A DNA stretch of 64,000 nucleotides from Palsa-1033 sp963735455 (GTDB lineage: Bacteria > Chloroflexota > Limnocylindria > Limnocylindrales > CSP1-4), in contig CAVTKZ010000005.1 in assembly GCA_963735455.1 (NCBI GenBank), positions 24,471 to 88,470 of the forward strand, given 5' to 3'. Below are positions 37,540 to 46,190 of the stretch, piece after piece (within the stretch, counting starts at the first letter, position 1; the number at the start of each line of letters is the position of its first letter). A model generated the notes under the pieces. It saw only the letters and a program-made list of their open reading frames with translations, had not been told where the DNA came from and did not search any database. A program made the position numbers and the translations under genes.

Positions 37540-37833
37540 ATGGCAATGCTTCGACTCGATCCAACGCCCGTCCACGTCAAGACCGATTGGTTCGACGGCC
37601 GGCCGCGCGAGATCACCTGGGCCGACGAGCGCCTGCCGATCACGTCGTACGCGCTCATTCGGGAGGAGCGCGCGGCCTATCCGGTCGAGACCGGGCCGCG
37701 CTCGTTCTTCGAGGTCCAGACGCCGCGGGCAAGGTTCCAGCTGACCTATGAGCGTCGCACCGGCCATTGGCTGGTCGAGGCAGCCGACAAGGTCGAATCG
37801 CGCGGATTGGCGGAATCGCTCCGGGCGGCCTGA
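37540..37833 (+). CDS. DUF6504 family protein, SOS-controlled
   Basis: A 97-residue protein of the DUF6504 type: PVHVKTDWFDGRPREITWAD, then FEVQTPRARFQLTYERRTGH and a C-terminal WLVEAADKVESRG. Members often sit beside Y-family polymerases or DnaE2-type mutasome genes, and their function is unknown. Here it follows dinB and has its own promoter with a LexA box. AAAGGAG lies seven bases before the ATG. The sequence predicts a strongly DNA-damage-inducible small protein. Confidence 0.82.
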   Translation: MAMLRLDPTPVHVKTDWFDGRPREITWADERLPITSYALIREERAAYPVETGPRSFFEVQTPRARFQLTYERRTGHWLVEAADKVESRGLAESLRAA

Positions 37834-37981
37834 CCTGACCACATAAGCCTGTCGGCCGATCCCTCCATCGGTCGTTGACGGGCGGCTCTTCTCGCAGGGC
37901 AAACGCGCCGGTACCGCGCTTGCCCTGCGAGCGTGTCTCGCTCACTGATCCGCCGATCTCCGTTCGCGCGTTCGCGCGACC

Positions 37982-37987
37982 TATTAT
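37982..37987 (+). promoter_or_regulatory. -10 hexamer of a leaderless-type promoter (fchA)
   Basis: TATTAT lies six bases before the GTG at 37994. Confidence 0.5.
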
Positions 37988-37993
37988 TCGGGC

Positions 37994-38662
37994 GTGACCG
38001 GCGCGCATGCTCGATTTCGTGACTTGACCCTCGGCGCATTCGTCGATGAGCTTGCGTCGGCACAGCCGGTCCCGGGCGGCGGGAGCGCTTCGGCCGTCGC
38101 CGCGTCCCTCGCGGCGGGCCTGGTCGCGATGGTCGCGGCGCTGTCCGTGGGCCGGCCAAAGTACGCCCACTACGGGGAGACCCATGCCCAGGCCGCGGCC
38201 GCCGGCGCGGCCCTGAGAGATCGGCTGCTCGAGCTCGCCGACGAAGACTCGGCCGCGTACGCCGACTTTGCCGCAGCTCTGAAGCTGCCGAAGGAGACCG
38301 AAGCCGAGCAGGCCGCCAGGCAGACCGCCCTCCGCGCTGCGGCTCGGACGGCCGCGAACGTGCCCCTCGCCTGCGTCGAGGCCTGCCTCGAGGTGGTCCT
38401 CGCGGCCGAGTCGCTGGCCGGTCGATGCAACCTCAACGCCTCCAGTGACCTGGCGGTGGCCTGCCTGCTTGCCGGGGCAGCGGCCCACGGTGCCGCCGCG
38501 AACGTCCTGGTGAACCTTCCGTCGGTCGGGGACGACGTCTACGCCGACCGGATGCAAGCGCGCGTCCGGTTGCTTCTGGGCGAGATCGATGAACTTTCCC
38601 GGGTGACCCGCGAGATCGTCGCCACGGGCGAGCTCAGGGCCGTCCTGGCCGGAGGCGCCTGA
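37994..38662 (+). CDS. fchA: formiminotetrahydrofolate cyclodeaminase
   Basis: A 222-residue all-helical protein of the FTCD C-terminal family: LGAFVDELASAQPVPGGGSA, VAMVAALSVGRPKYA and CNLNASSDLAVACLLAGAA. It converts 5-formimino-tetrahydrofolate to 5,10-methenyl-tetrahydrofolate and ammonia. In animals this domain is fused to the formiminotransferase; here the partner (ftcD) is a separate gene 15 kb away. It is followed after four bases by folD and then fhs, which use its product. Confidence 0.92.
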   Translation: MTGAHARFRDLTLGAFVDELASAQPVPGGGSASAVAASLAAGLVAMVAALSVGRPKYAHYGETHAQAAAAGAALRDRLLELADEDSAAYADFAAALKLPKETEAEQAARQTALRAAARTAANVPLACVEACLEVVLAAESLAGRCNLNASSDLAVACLLAGAAAHGAAANVLVNLPSVGDDVYADRMQARVRLLLGEIDELSRVTREIVATGELRAVLAGGA

Positions 38663-38666
38663 CCGA

Positions 38667-39591
38667 GTGGCCCAACTGGGCGAAGCGCGTCTCCTGCTCG
38701 GCGGCCCGATCGCGACGGAGATCCGCGCGGGCGTGACCACCGAGATCGCCGCCTTCCGGGAGCTGAACGGCTATCCGCCGGGGCTTGCCGTCGTCATCGT
38801 CGGCGCCGACGCCCCGTCGGCCGTCTACCTCCAGCAGATCCTGCGGGCCTGCCGGAACGTCGGGATCGAGGGCCGCATGGTCGAGCTCTCGGGCGAGGTC
38901 TCGAGCGCCCAGCCTGCGGCGCAGGATCCTCGAGCTCAACGGCGATCCGTTGATCAGCGGGATCATCGTCCAGATGCCCTTGCCGCCGGAGATCCCACTG
39001 TCGGTCGTGACGGATGCGATCGATCCCGCCAAGGACGTCGACGGAATCCACCCCCTCAACGCAGGGCGTCTGCTTCAGGGCCACCCGGGCTTCGTCCCGA
39101 CGACCGCCCAGGCAGCGGTCGAGCTCCTGAAACGATCCGGGATCGAGCTGCGCGGTCGCAACGCCGTCGTGATCGGGCGTTCGAACGTCGTGGGCAAGCC
39201 CGCCGCAGTCCTCCTGACCCGCGAGGACGCGACAGTGACGGTCTGCCACTCGCGAACTCGGGACCTCGCCGGACACCTCGCGACTGCCGATGTCGTGATC
39301 GTCGCGGCCGGCCACCCCGGGCTGATCACCGGATCGATGCTCAAGCCGGGCGTCACCGTCGTCGACGTCGGGATCAACGTGATCAACGCCGGTACCTCCC
39401 AGGAGGCGCTCGTCGGCGACGTCGACTTCGCGTCGGTCCACACGGTGGCGGGCGCGATCACGCCGGTCCCCGGCGGCGTCGGGCCAGTGACGAATGCGCT
39501 GCTCATGACCCACGTCCTCCAGGCGGCCCTCGCACAAGCGGCAGCCGCCCGATCCACATCCGTGCTGCCAGTTGGAGTAGGCCCCCCATGA
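38667..39591 (+). CDS. folD: bifunctional methylene-THF dehydrogenase/methenyl-THF cyclohydrolase, one +1 frameshift near 38.91 kb
   Basis: Two frames together give a ~307-residue FolD: PPGLAVVIVGADAPSAVYLQ (catalytic YxxxK region, with Gln at the usual Lys position), DPLISGIIVQMPLPPEI, GRNAVVIGRSNVVGKPAAVL (NAD(P) binding) and TPVPGGVGPVTNALLM. The frame changes within GEVSSAQ; deleting one G in GTCTCGAGC (or a C nearby) rejoins it. It interconverts 5,10-methylene-, methenyl- and 10-formyl-tetrahydrofolate. The stop overlaps the ATG of fhs (ATGA). The missing Lys needs a check, because it may reflect the shift region or a real substitution. Confidence 0.87.
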
Positions 39592-41294
39592 GCTTCCCAT
39601 CCGACCTCGAGATTGCCCGCTCGGTCACCCCGCGGCCGATCGTCGAGGTCGCCCACGACCTGGGCCTCCGCGACGATGAGATCGAGCAGTATGGGCCGCG
39701 CAAGGCCAAGGTGCCGCTGGCGGCGATCGAGCGGCTCGAGGCCGCCAACCCGCGGGGCAAGTACGTCGTGGTGACCGGGATCACCCCGACCCCCCTGGGT
39801 GAGGGCAAGTCGACGACCACGGTCGGCCTGGTCCAGGGCCTGAACCGGATCGGCCGCCGGGCGGCAGTCGCCATCCGCCAGCCATCCCTTGGTCCGGTCT
39901 TCGGGATCAAGGGCGGAGCGGCCGGCGGCGGCTACAGCCAGGTCATCCCGATGGAGGACTTCAACCTTCACCTGACCGGTGACGTCCATGCCATCGGAGC
40001 CGCCCACAATCTCGCCGCGGCGTTCCTCGACAACTCGATCTATCACCACAACAAGCTCGGGATCGACCCCCTCTCGATCACCTGGCCCCGGGTGGTCGAC
40101 ATCAGCGACCGGGCGTTGCGTCGGACGATCATCGGCCTGGGCGGCCGCGAGAATGGCTCGCCGCGCGAGTCGGAGACGATGATCACGGTCGCCTCGGAGG
40201 TCATGGCGATCCTCGCCCTGGCCTCGGACCTCGACGATCTGCGAGCCCGGCTCGGCCGGGTGGTGGTCGCCTCCAACCTGGAGGGCAAGCCGGTCACCCT
40301 CGAGGACCTCAAGGTGGCCGGTGCGATGACCGTCCTGCTCGTTGACGCGATCAAGCCCAACCTGCTCCAGACGCTCGAGGGTGGCCCGGCCTTCGTCCAT
40401 TGCGGCCCGTTCGCCAACATCGCCCACGGCAACAACTCGGTCCTCGCCGACCGGCTGGCCCTGGCCACCAACGAGATCGTGTGCACGGAGGCCGGCTTCG
40501 GGGCGGACATGGGCGCCGAGAAGTTCTTCGACATCAAGTGCCGCGCCTCGGGCATCAAGCCCGATGCGGCCGTCATCGTGGCCACGGTTCGCGCCCTGAA
40601 GATGCACGGCGGGGTGGGCCGGATCGTGGCCGGCAAGCCGCTCGACCCGGCACTGCTGGCCGAGAACGTCGAGGCGGTCCGCTCGGGGGCCCAGAACCTG
40701 GCCGCCCACATCGGGATCGTCCGGCGCTACGGCGTGCCGGTGGTCGTCGCGATCAACGCCTTCCCGACCGACACCCCGGCCGAGGTCGCCGCGATCCAGG
40801 AGGTGGCGATCGGTGCCGGTGCCCGGGCCGCGGTCCTGACCACCCACTTCACCGACGGCGGGGCCGGTGCCGAAGCCCTCGCCCACGCGGTCTGGGAGGC
40901 CGCCGAGATCAGCTCGCCCGATTTCCACTTCCTGTATCCGGACGACGTGTCGTTGCGCGACAAGATCGAGACGATCGCGACCCAGATCTACGGCGCAGCC
41001 GGTGTGGAGTACGCCCCGCCGGCGGCCAAGGCGCTCAAGCTGTACGAAGAGCTCGGCTACGGCAAGCTGCCGATCTGCATGGCCAAGACCCAGTACTCGC
41101 TCAGTCACGACGCGAACCTGAAGAACCGGCCGACCGGCTTCACCCTGCCGATCCGCGAGGTCCGCCTGTCGGCCGGGGCCGGCTTTGTGACCCCCCTGAT
41201 CGGCGAGATGCGGACGATGCCCGGCCTGCCGTCGATCCCCGGCGGCGAGAAGATCGACATCGACGCCGAGGGCAATATCGTCGGGCTGTTCTAG
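39588..41294 (+). CDS. fhs: formate--tetrahydrofolate ligase
   Basis: A 568-residue enzyme with VVVTGITPTPLGEGKSTTTV (ATP-binding loop), GIKGGAAGGGYSQVIPMEDF, LHLTGDVHAIGAAHNL, AGFGADMGAEKFFDIKCR and the end PGLPSIPGGEKIDIDAEG. It interconverts formate, ATP and THF with 10-formyl-THF. It is the last gene of the fchA-folD-fhs operon, where running in the reverse direction would make ATP from the formimino carbon of histidine. The open frame appears fused to the first third of folD only because of the upstream frameshift. Confidence 0.96.
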   Translation: MSFPSDLEIARSVTPRPIVEVAHDLGLRDDEIEQYGPRKAKVPLAAIERLEAANPRGKYVVVTGITPTPLGEGKSTTTVGLVQGLNRIGRRAAVAIRQPSLGPVFGIKGGAAGGGYSQVIPMEDFNLHLTGDVHAIGAAHNLAAAFLDNSIYHHNKLGIDPLSITWPRVVDISDRALRRTIIGLGGRENGSPRESETMITVASEVMAILALASDLDDLRARLGRVVVASNLEGKPVTLEDLKVAGAMTVLLVDAIKPNLLQTLEGGPAFVHCGPFANIAHGNNSVLADRLALATNEIVCTEAGFGADMGAEKFFDIKCRASGIKPDAAVIVATVRALKMHGGVGRIVAGKPLDPALLAENVEAVRSGAQNLAAHIGIVRRYGVPVVVAINAFPTDTPAEVAAIQEVAIGAGARAAVLTTHFTDGGAGAEALAHAVWEAAEISSPDFHFLYPDDVSLRDKIETIATQIYGAAGVEYAPPAAKALKLYEELGYGKLPICMAKTQYSLSHDANLKNRPTGFTLPIREVRLSAGAGFVTPLIGEMRTMPGLPSIPGGEKIDIDAEGNIVGLF

Positions 41295-41329
41295 CCCGGC
41301 GGGAGGCTCCCGGCGCCCGCTATGCGCGG

Positions 41330-41527
41330 CTAGAAGACCCCCGTCTCGAAGGCGACGCACAGGGCGACGAGCAGGCCCAGGGCGACCCCCAGCACGCCGA
41401 CGCTCCACATCGGGACATCGATCGGCCCCAGCAGCTCGGTCGGATGACCATTCCCGTGGCCCGGGTCGGCGTGGCCGTGATCGGAGCTCGGGTGGGTGGG
41501 ATCGTGGCTGCCCGGCGCGTCGCTCAT
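41330..41527 (-). CDS. small His-rich single-span membrane protein
   Basis: A 65-residue protein. The first ~35 residues are rich in His, Asp and Pro (SSDHGHADPGHGNGHPTE), followed by one span (VPMWSVGVLGVALGLLVALCVAF). The His cluster could bind a metal. It resembles small subunits associated with membrane complexes in Chloroflexota, but I cannot name it. The start is set at MSDAPGSHD because GGAGG lies upstream; an in-frame ATG is eight codons earlier. It converges on fhs. Confidence 0.6.
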   Translation of the reverse strand: MSDAPGSHDPTHPSSDHGHADPGHGNGHPTELLGPIDVPMWSVGVLGVALGLLVALCVAFETGVF

Positions 41528-41562
41528 CGGGTTGGGTACCTCCAGGCGCATTCTCGCATCCC

Positions 41563-41568
41563 TAAACT
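41563..41568 (+). promoter_or_regulatory. -10 hexamer of a leaderless-type promoter (histidine phosphatase gene)
   Basis: TAAACT lies six bases before the GTG at 41575. Confidence 0.5.
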
Positions 41569-41574
41569 GGGCCC

Positions 41575-42255
41575 GTGCTCACCCTCGTCCTCACCCGCCA
41601 CGGGCTGACGCCCCGGTCCGACCCGGAGCAGCACCTCGGCCAGCGGATCGACATCGAGCTGTCGTCGGCCGGCCAGGCCCAGGCCGTCGCCCTGGCAGTC
41701 CGGCTGGAGCACGTCCGCTTCGAGCGGATCTACACCAGCCCGCTCGTCCGGGCCCGGGAAACGGCCTCGATCATCGCCCAGCGCTCACCCGGCAAGCCCT
41801 CGATCGAGGCCGATCCCCGCCTGCGCGAGATGGATTACGGCCACTGGGAGGGCCTGACCTACGCCCAGATCGATGCCCGCGACCTTGCCGAGCGGCAGGC
41901 CTGGGAGGCGGATCCCGCGCGGATCCCCTGCCCGGGCGGCGAGTCGGGCGATGATGTCGCGGCCCGGGTCAGCTCGTTCCTCGTCGACCTGCTGGCCGCC
42001 CACGACGCCAATCCCGGCGCGGACCCGGCGGCCGAGCGGCCGGTCCTGGCGGTGGCCCACAGCTCGCTCAACCGGATCCTGGTGTGCGTGGCCCTGGGGA
42101 TCGCGATCCGCGAGTTCCGGCTCCGGCTCCAGCAGTCGCAGGCCAACCTCACCGCGCTCCGCTTCGAGCACGGCTCGGGGCCGGGTGACGCGCGCCTGAT
42201 CCTGCTCAACGACCTGGCCCACCTCCGCCGTCCGCCGAAGACGCCCTGGGAGTAG
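41575..42255 (+). CDS. histidine phosphatase family protein
   Basis: A 226-residue member of the phosphoglycerate-mutase-like fold. The phosphohistidine motif is LVLTRHGLTPRSD. The supporting Arg is in RIYTSPLVRARETASII, the acid is in EMDYGHWEGLTYAQ, and the second catalytic His is in VLAVAHSSLNRI. All catalytic residues are present. Substrates in this family range from phosphosugars to adenosylcobalamin phosphate and cannot be told apart here. Confidence 0.88.
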   Translation: MLTLVLTRHGLTPRSDPEQHLGQRIDIELSSAGQAQAVALAVRLEHVRFERIYTSPLVRARETASIIAQRSPGKPSIEADPRLREMDYGHWEGLTYAQIDARDLAERQAWEADPARIPCPGGESGDDVAARVSSFLVDLLAAHDANPGADPAAERPVLAVAHSSLNRILVCVALGIAIREFRLRLQQSQANLTALRFEHGSGPGDARLILLNDLAHLRRPPKTPWE

Positions 42256-42278
42256 CCCGCGCGAACGAGGCGCTGTCG

Positions 42279-42950
42279 CTAGGGCCTCAGGCCGGCCAGG
42301 ACCAGGGCGCCGTACTGGCCGGTCCCGACCGAGGTGATCGAGACGAGCCGGTCGGGTGCCACGAGATGGACGTGATACGTCCGGGCGCCGCCGCTGCACG
42401 CCCCCACGAAGACTTGCCGGCCGGCAATCGTCGTCGAGCTCGTGTCATGCAGGCCGTCAGACTGCGAGCAGGCGCCCTCGTCGTAGCTCTGCCGCCACGA
42501 CAGGAAGAAGGCATTGCTGAAGACGAGCGGCTTGAGCTGGATCACGGCCACGTAGGCGAAGTCGCCGGTGTCCGCGTTGATCCCCAGCGCAACCGCCAGG
42601 CTCGCGGCGTTCTGGACCAGGTTGGGATCCGTCGTCAGGTTCGCTTCGATCTCGGGGATCTCGCTGATCCCCTGGCCGCCGACCGTTGCCGGCAGGATCG
42701 CCAGCAGGCTCGGATCGATCGGGACCGCCGACGAGGCGCCGGGCGAAGCCAGCGTCGAGGCGGGGACCGACGGACCGGCGCTCGCGACCGGGCTCGACCG
42801 GCCGGCGTCGGGCGAGGGCGAGGTAGCGGCAACGGCCGGGCTGGGTCCGGGTGTCTGCGCCGCGCCACAGCCGCTCGAAACCAGCGCAATCAGGAGGGCG
42901 ATGGCCGCGATCACGATCAGCCGGCTGCCAGGCGATCGGCGGCGGATCAC
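42279..42950 (-). CDS. lipoprotein of unknown function
   Basis: A 223-residue secreted protein. The N-terminus is a lipoprotein signal (RLIVIAAIALLIALVSSGC, Cys at ~28). A Ser/Pro/Ala linker (~30-75) follows, then a ~145-residue domain with two or more cysteines (SYDEGACSQSDGLHDT, VFVGACSGGARTYHVHLV). No named domain is recognised. It starts with GTG overlapping the stop of the GNAT-like gene, so the two are one transcript. Confidence 0.75.
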   Translation of the reverse strand: MIRRRSPGSRLIVIAAIALLIALVSSGCGAAQTPGPSPAVAATSPSPDAGRSSPVASAGPSVPASTLASPGASSAVPIDPSLLAILPATVGGQGISEIPEIEANLTTDPNLVQNAASLAVALGINADTGDFAYVAVIQLKPLVFSNAFFLSWRQSYDEGACSQSDGLHDTSSTTIAGRQVFVGACSGGARTYHVHLVAPDRLVSITSVGTGQYGALVLAGLRP

Positions 42951-43731
42951 TCCAGCTCCCGGCGGAGGACCGGAAAGCGCTCGTCAGCGACCGCGACCCG
43001 AAAGCCGCAGTCGACCCAGAAGCGAGGCGTCGCGGCGCTCGTTGCATCGGGTCGGGCACCTTCCTGGGGATAGGCTTCGACGGCCGCGAAGCCCCGTTCG
43101 GCGAGGTCCTCGCAGATCACTGCGACCAGGTGCCTCGGCGTGGCCCGCACCGCGGGCGGCGGCGGTCGTCGCGATGCAGGTGATCACCGCCGGCAGCGGC
43201 GCGTCGGGCAGCTGCGGATAGAGCTCGCGCAAGCGGAGCGCGCGGGGATACGCCGAGAGCGGGCCGAACTGGGCATAGACCACCGGCTCGTCGTCGATGA
43301 GCAGGACCTTGGCGTAGCTGCCAAAGGCGATCAGCCCCCGGCCGAGCAAGCCGAGCTTGCGCGGGACGTCGCTGCCCGACAACGGACGAACCCTGGGCGG
43401 CGGAGCGAAGGGATTGTCGACGACCGGCTCGTCGTCCTCGAGCAACGGGTTGAACGGCCGGCCCGGCCCATCCGCTGCCCGGGCGAACGGGTTGACTGCC
43501 GGAGACGGCGGCGGCGGATCGTCGTCTTCGTCGCCGAAGATGGCCGGCCGGCGAGCCGGGGCGGGGGCGACCGGCCCGGCCTGCAGCCAGCTCAGCCGGG
43601 CCGCCTTCGAACCCCGGTCGACGTCCTCCCAGTAGTCACAGCTGCGGTGGTCGAAGCCCGGGTCCGCGCACGGTGGGACCCGGCCGAACGAGACGCGCGT
43701 CGACGATGTCGATGACCGTGACCTGGGGCAT
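42947..43731 (-). CDS. GNAT-like acetyltransferase, two +1 frameshifts
   Basis: Three frames combine into a ~260-residue protein. An N-terminal segment MPQVTVIDIVDARLF leads to GRVPPCADPGFDHRSCDYWE, then an acidic low-complexity stretch (GDEDDDPPPPSP), a GNAT core with GRGLIAFGSYAKVLLIDDEP and LPAVITCIATTAAAR, and the end FWVDCGFRVAVADERFPVLR. Shifts near 43.70 and 43.16 kb are each repaired by deleting one G after a C. The start ATG lies inside the unrepaired hutH frame. Once hutH is also repaired, the two genes no longer overlap. The substrate is unknown. Confidence 0.65.
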
Positions 43732-45336
43732 CGATCCGGATCCCGGCCCGCTCAGCGCGTCGGCGGGCTGGCTGGGAACCAGCTCGGCCAGCTGCCCGCT
43801 GTGGACCAGGGCCAGCGCCGCGGCCAGGTCGGGCCCCGGCTCGCGATCGCCCCGCAACCGGGGCACGACCGCCCGAACCGCGGCGTGCGCGGCCCGGACA
43901 CCCTCGCCGGGAGCCGTGCCCGGCAGCAGCTCGAGGCGATAGTCGAGGGCCTGGGCGGCCACGATCAGCTCGATCGACAGGACTCGCTCGACGTGCTCCA
44001 CCACCGTCCGGGCATGGCGCGCGGCGATCGAGCCCATCGACACGTGGTCTTCCTGGTTGGCGCTGGTCGGGATCGAATCGGCGCTGGCCGGATGGACGAG
44101 GACCTTGTTCTCCGAGACGAGCGCCGCCGCCGTGTACTGCAGGATCATCAGCCCCGAGTCGACGCCCGAGGCGGCGGCGAGGAAGGGCGGCAGGCCGCCA
44201 TTCAGGCGAGCATCGACGAGGAGCGCCGTCCGCCGCTCGCTGATCGAGCCGAGCTCGGCCACGGCCAGCTTGGCAAAGTCGAGGGCCAGCCCGATCGGTT
44301 CGCCGTGGAAGTTGCCGCCCGAGATCACCAGGCCGCCGCCGGTCGCCACCGCGGTCGGATCGGCCCCGCCCCCAGCCGGGAAGACGAGCGGGTTGTCGGT
44401 GGCGCTGTTCAGCTCGATCAGGAGCACGGCGCGGAGGTAGTCGAGGGCGTCCCGGGCGGCGCCGTGGACCTGGGGCACGCAGCGCAGCGAATACGGGTCC
44501 TGGATCTTGTGGGCGTGGCCATGGTGGCTGGCCTGGAGCGTCGAGTCGCGCAGGAGATGGCGCATCTCGGCGGCCACCCTGATCTGGCCCGGGTGCGGCC
44601 GGGCGAGCTGGTACTCGGCCGCGAACGCCACGTCGGTGCCCAGGAGTGCCTCGACCGACATCGCCGCGGCCACGCTCGCGGTCCGGGCCAGGCGATCGGC
44701 GTCGGCCAGGGCCAGGGCGCCGACCGCCGACATCATCTGGGTCCCGTTCAGGAGGGCCAGGCCCTCCTTCGCCTCGAGGGTCAATGGCTCGAGCGCCGCC
44801 TCGCGCAGGGCCAGCAGGGCCGGCATGCGCTGGCCGTGGAACTCGACCTCGCCCCGCCCGATCAGGGGCAGGGCCAGGTGGGCCAGCGGGGCCAGGTCGC
44901 CTGAGGCACCCAGCGAGCCCTGCTCGGGCACGATCGGGTGGATCCCCACGGCGAGCATCTCGAGCAGCCGCTCGATCACGACCGGCCGGCAGCCGCTGTG
45001 GCCCAGGGCGAGGGTGTTGGCCCGCAGCAGGAGCATCGCCCGGACGACCTCGGTCGGGAACGGCGGGCCGACCCCCGCGGCATGGCTCATCAGCAGGTTC
45101 TGCTGCAAGCGGGCCGCGTCGGCCGGGGCAATGAACGTCGTGGCCAGGTCGCCGAAGCCGGTCGTCACGCCGTAGACGACCTCGCCCGCGGCGACGAGCC
45201 GCTCGATCACGTCTCGAGCTTCCTGGACGCGGCCCCGCGCGTCGCCGTCGAGCTCGACGACGGCGCCATGACGGGCCACGGCCTCGACGTCGGCGATCGT
45301 CAGGTTCGCCCCGGTGAGGACGATTGGGCTGGTCAC
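43636..45336 (-). CDS. hutH: histidine ammonia-lyase
   Basis: A histidine ammonia-lyase that makes urocanate and ammonia. The MIO prosthetic group forms from Ala-Ser-Gly in PEQGSLGASGDLAPLAHLAL. Also visible are VYGVTTGFGDLATTFI, NPLVFPAGGG and EDHVSMGSIAARHA. The open frame gives 566 residues, about 40 more than usual. The extra end (from ~43758) is the start region of the GNAT-like gene read in frame. Deleting one G in GACGCG gives a TGA and a normal ~525-residue length. The GTG start lies seven bases after TACCAT and only 32 bases from the divergent DedA start. Confidence 0.95.
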   Translation of the reverse strand: MTSPIVLTGANLTIADVEAVARHGAVVELDGDARGRVQEARDVIERLVAAGEVVYGVTTGFGDLATTFIAPADAARLQQNLLMSHAAGVGPPFPTEVVRAMLLLRANTLALGHSGCRPVVIERLLEMLAVGIHPIVPEQGSLGASGDLAPLAHLALPLIGRGEVEFHGQRMPALLALREAALEPLTLEAKEGLALLNGTQMMSAVGALALADADRLARTASVAAAMSVEALLGTDVAFAAEYQLARPHPGQIRVAAEMRHLLRDSTLQASHHGHAHKIQDPYSLRCVPQVHGAARDALDYLRAVLLIELNSATDNPLVFPAGGGADPTAVATGGGLVISGGNFHGEPIGLALDFAKLAVAELGSISERRTALLVDARLNGGLPPFLAAASGVDSGLMILQYTAAALVSENKVLVHPASADSIPTSANQEDHVSMGSIAARHARTVVEHVERVLSIELIVAAQALDYRLELLPGTAPGEGVRAAHAAVRAVVPRLRGDREPGPDLAAALALVHSGQLAELVPSQPADALSGPGSGSMPQVTVIDIVDARLVRPGPTVRGPGLRPPQL

Positions 45337-45343
45337 GATGTCG

Positions 45344-45349
45344 ATGGTA
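45344..45349 (-). promoter_or_regulatory. -10 hexamer of a leaderless-type promoter (hutH)
   Basis: TACCAT lies seven bases before the GTG at 45336. It is back-to-back with the DedA hexamer. Confidence 0.5.
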
Positions 45350-45355
45350 GTCGGC

Positions 45356-45361
45356 TATCCT
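45356..45361 (+). promoter_or_regulatory. -10 hexamer of a leaderless-type promoter (DedA gene)
   Basis: TATCCT lies seven bases before a GTG at 45369. Confidence 0.45.
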
Positions 45362-45368
45362 GCCGCAC

Positions 45369-46060
45369 GTGACTCAGCCGATCGACACGACCTGATGCTC
45401 GCATTCCTCGATCAGATCGTCATCCCGTTCCTGACCAACCTGTACGGAGCGATCGGCTATCTCGGGGTCCTGGTCGCCAGCCTGATCGAGTCGGCGATGA
45501 TCCCGCTGCCCTCGGAGCTGATCCTGCCGTTCGCCGGCTTCCTCGTTTCCGACTCGACGAGCATCGAGCCGATGACCCACGGCCCGTGGAGCTTCTGGCT
45601 GGTCGTGATCGCGGCGACGATCGGCAACGTCCTCGGCTCGCTGGTCGCCTATGCGATCGGGGCGTGGGGCGGCCGGCCGCTCCTCGAGCGCTACGGCAAG
45701 TACGTCCTGATCCGGCCCGACGAGATCGACCGAGCCGAGCGGTTCTTCGCGAAGTGGGGCTCCCAGACGGCCTTCTTCAGCCGCTTCCTGCCGGTCGTCC
45801 GGACATTCATCAGCTTCCCGGCCGGCGTCGCCCGGATGCCGCTCGGCCGGTTCATCGTCTACTCCGCGGCCGGTGCCTTCTTCTGGTCGGTCGGCCTGGT
45901 CTACGCGGGCACGGTCCTCGGCGCGAACTGGGTGGACATCCGGCACACGCTCCAGCCGTTCGACACCCTGATCCTGGTCGTCGTCGTGGTCGCGGTCGTC
46001 CTCTTCGTCTGGTGGCGGCTGGGCACGCCCGGCCGCCCCGGCCGCAAGCCAACCGCCTAG
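45369..46060 (+). CDS. DedA family membrane protein
   Basis: From ATG 45395 the frame encodes 221 residues of a SNARE-associated/DedA protein: a re-entrant GYLGVLVASLIESAMIPLPS, ATIGNVLGSLVAYAIGAWGG, FFSRFLPVVRTFISFPAGVA (family motif) and a final span. DedA proteins flip undecaprenyl phosphate or other lipids across the membrane, which would fit a genome rich in polyprenyl-phosphate-dependent glycosyltransferases. GTG 45369, seven bases after TATCCT, is a better promoter-matched start. It needs two G removed between 45380 and 45392 to stay in frame (MTQPSHDLMLAFL). Confidence 0.85.
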
Positions 46061-46068
46061 CCCGAAAG

Positions 46069-46116
46069 CGAGGCGCCCAGGACCCCCCAGGGTCCGGCAG
46101 CTGAGATTGCGCCTCG
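46069..46116. terminator. nested hairpins between convergent DedA and Kelch genes
   Basis: CGAGGCGC (46069-46076) pairs with GCGCCTCG (46109-46116). Inside it GGACCC pairs with GGGTCC (46080-46095). No long T run follows, but the position between two converging genes suggests a bidirectional terminator. Confidence 0.45.
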
Positions 46117-46190
46117 GTTAGTACCCAACTGCCAGGGGACGACGTAGGAGTCGGTGTTGCAGTCGGGACGGGACCGCCAGGGCACGTTGC

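Noticed and set aside
38667..41294. Apparent 875-residue FolD-Fhs fusion
   Set aside because: Only the first third of FolD is in the Fhs frame; the middle is the wrong frame. The rest of FolD runs in another frame and stops at an ATGA overlap with fhs, so there are two genes.
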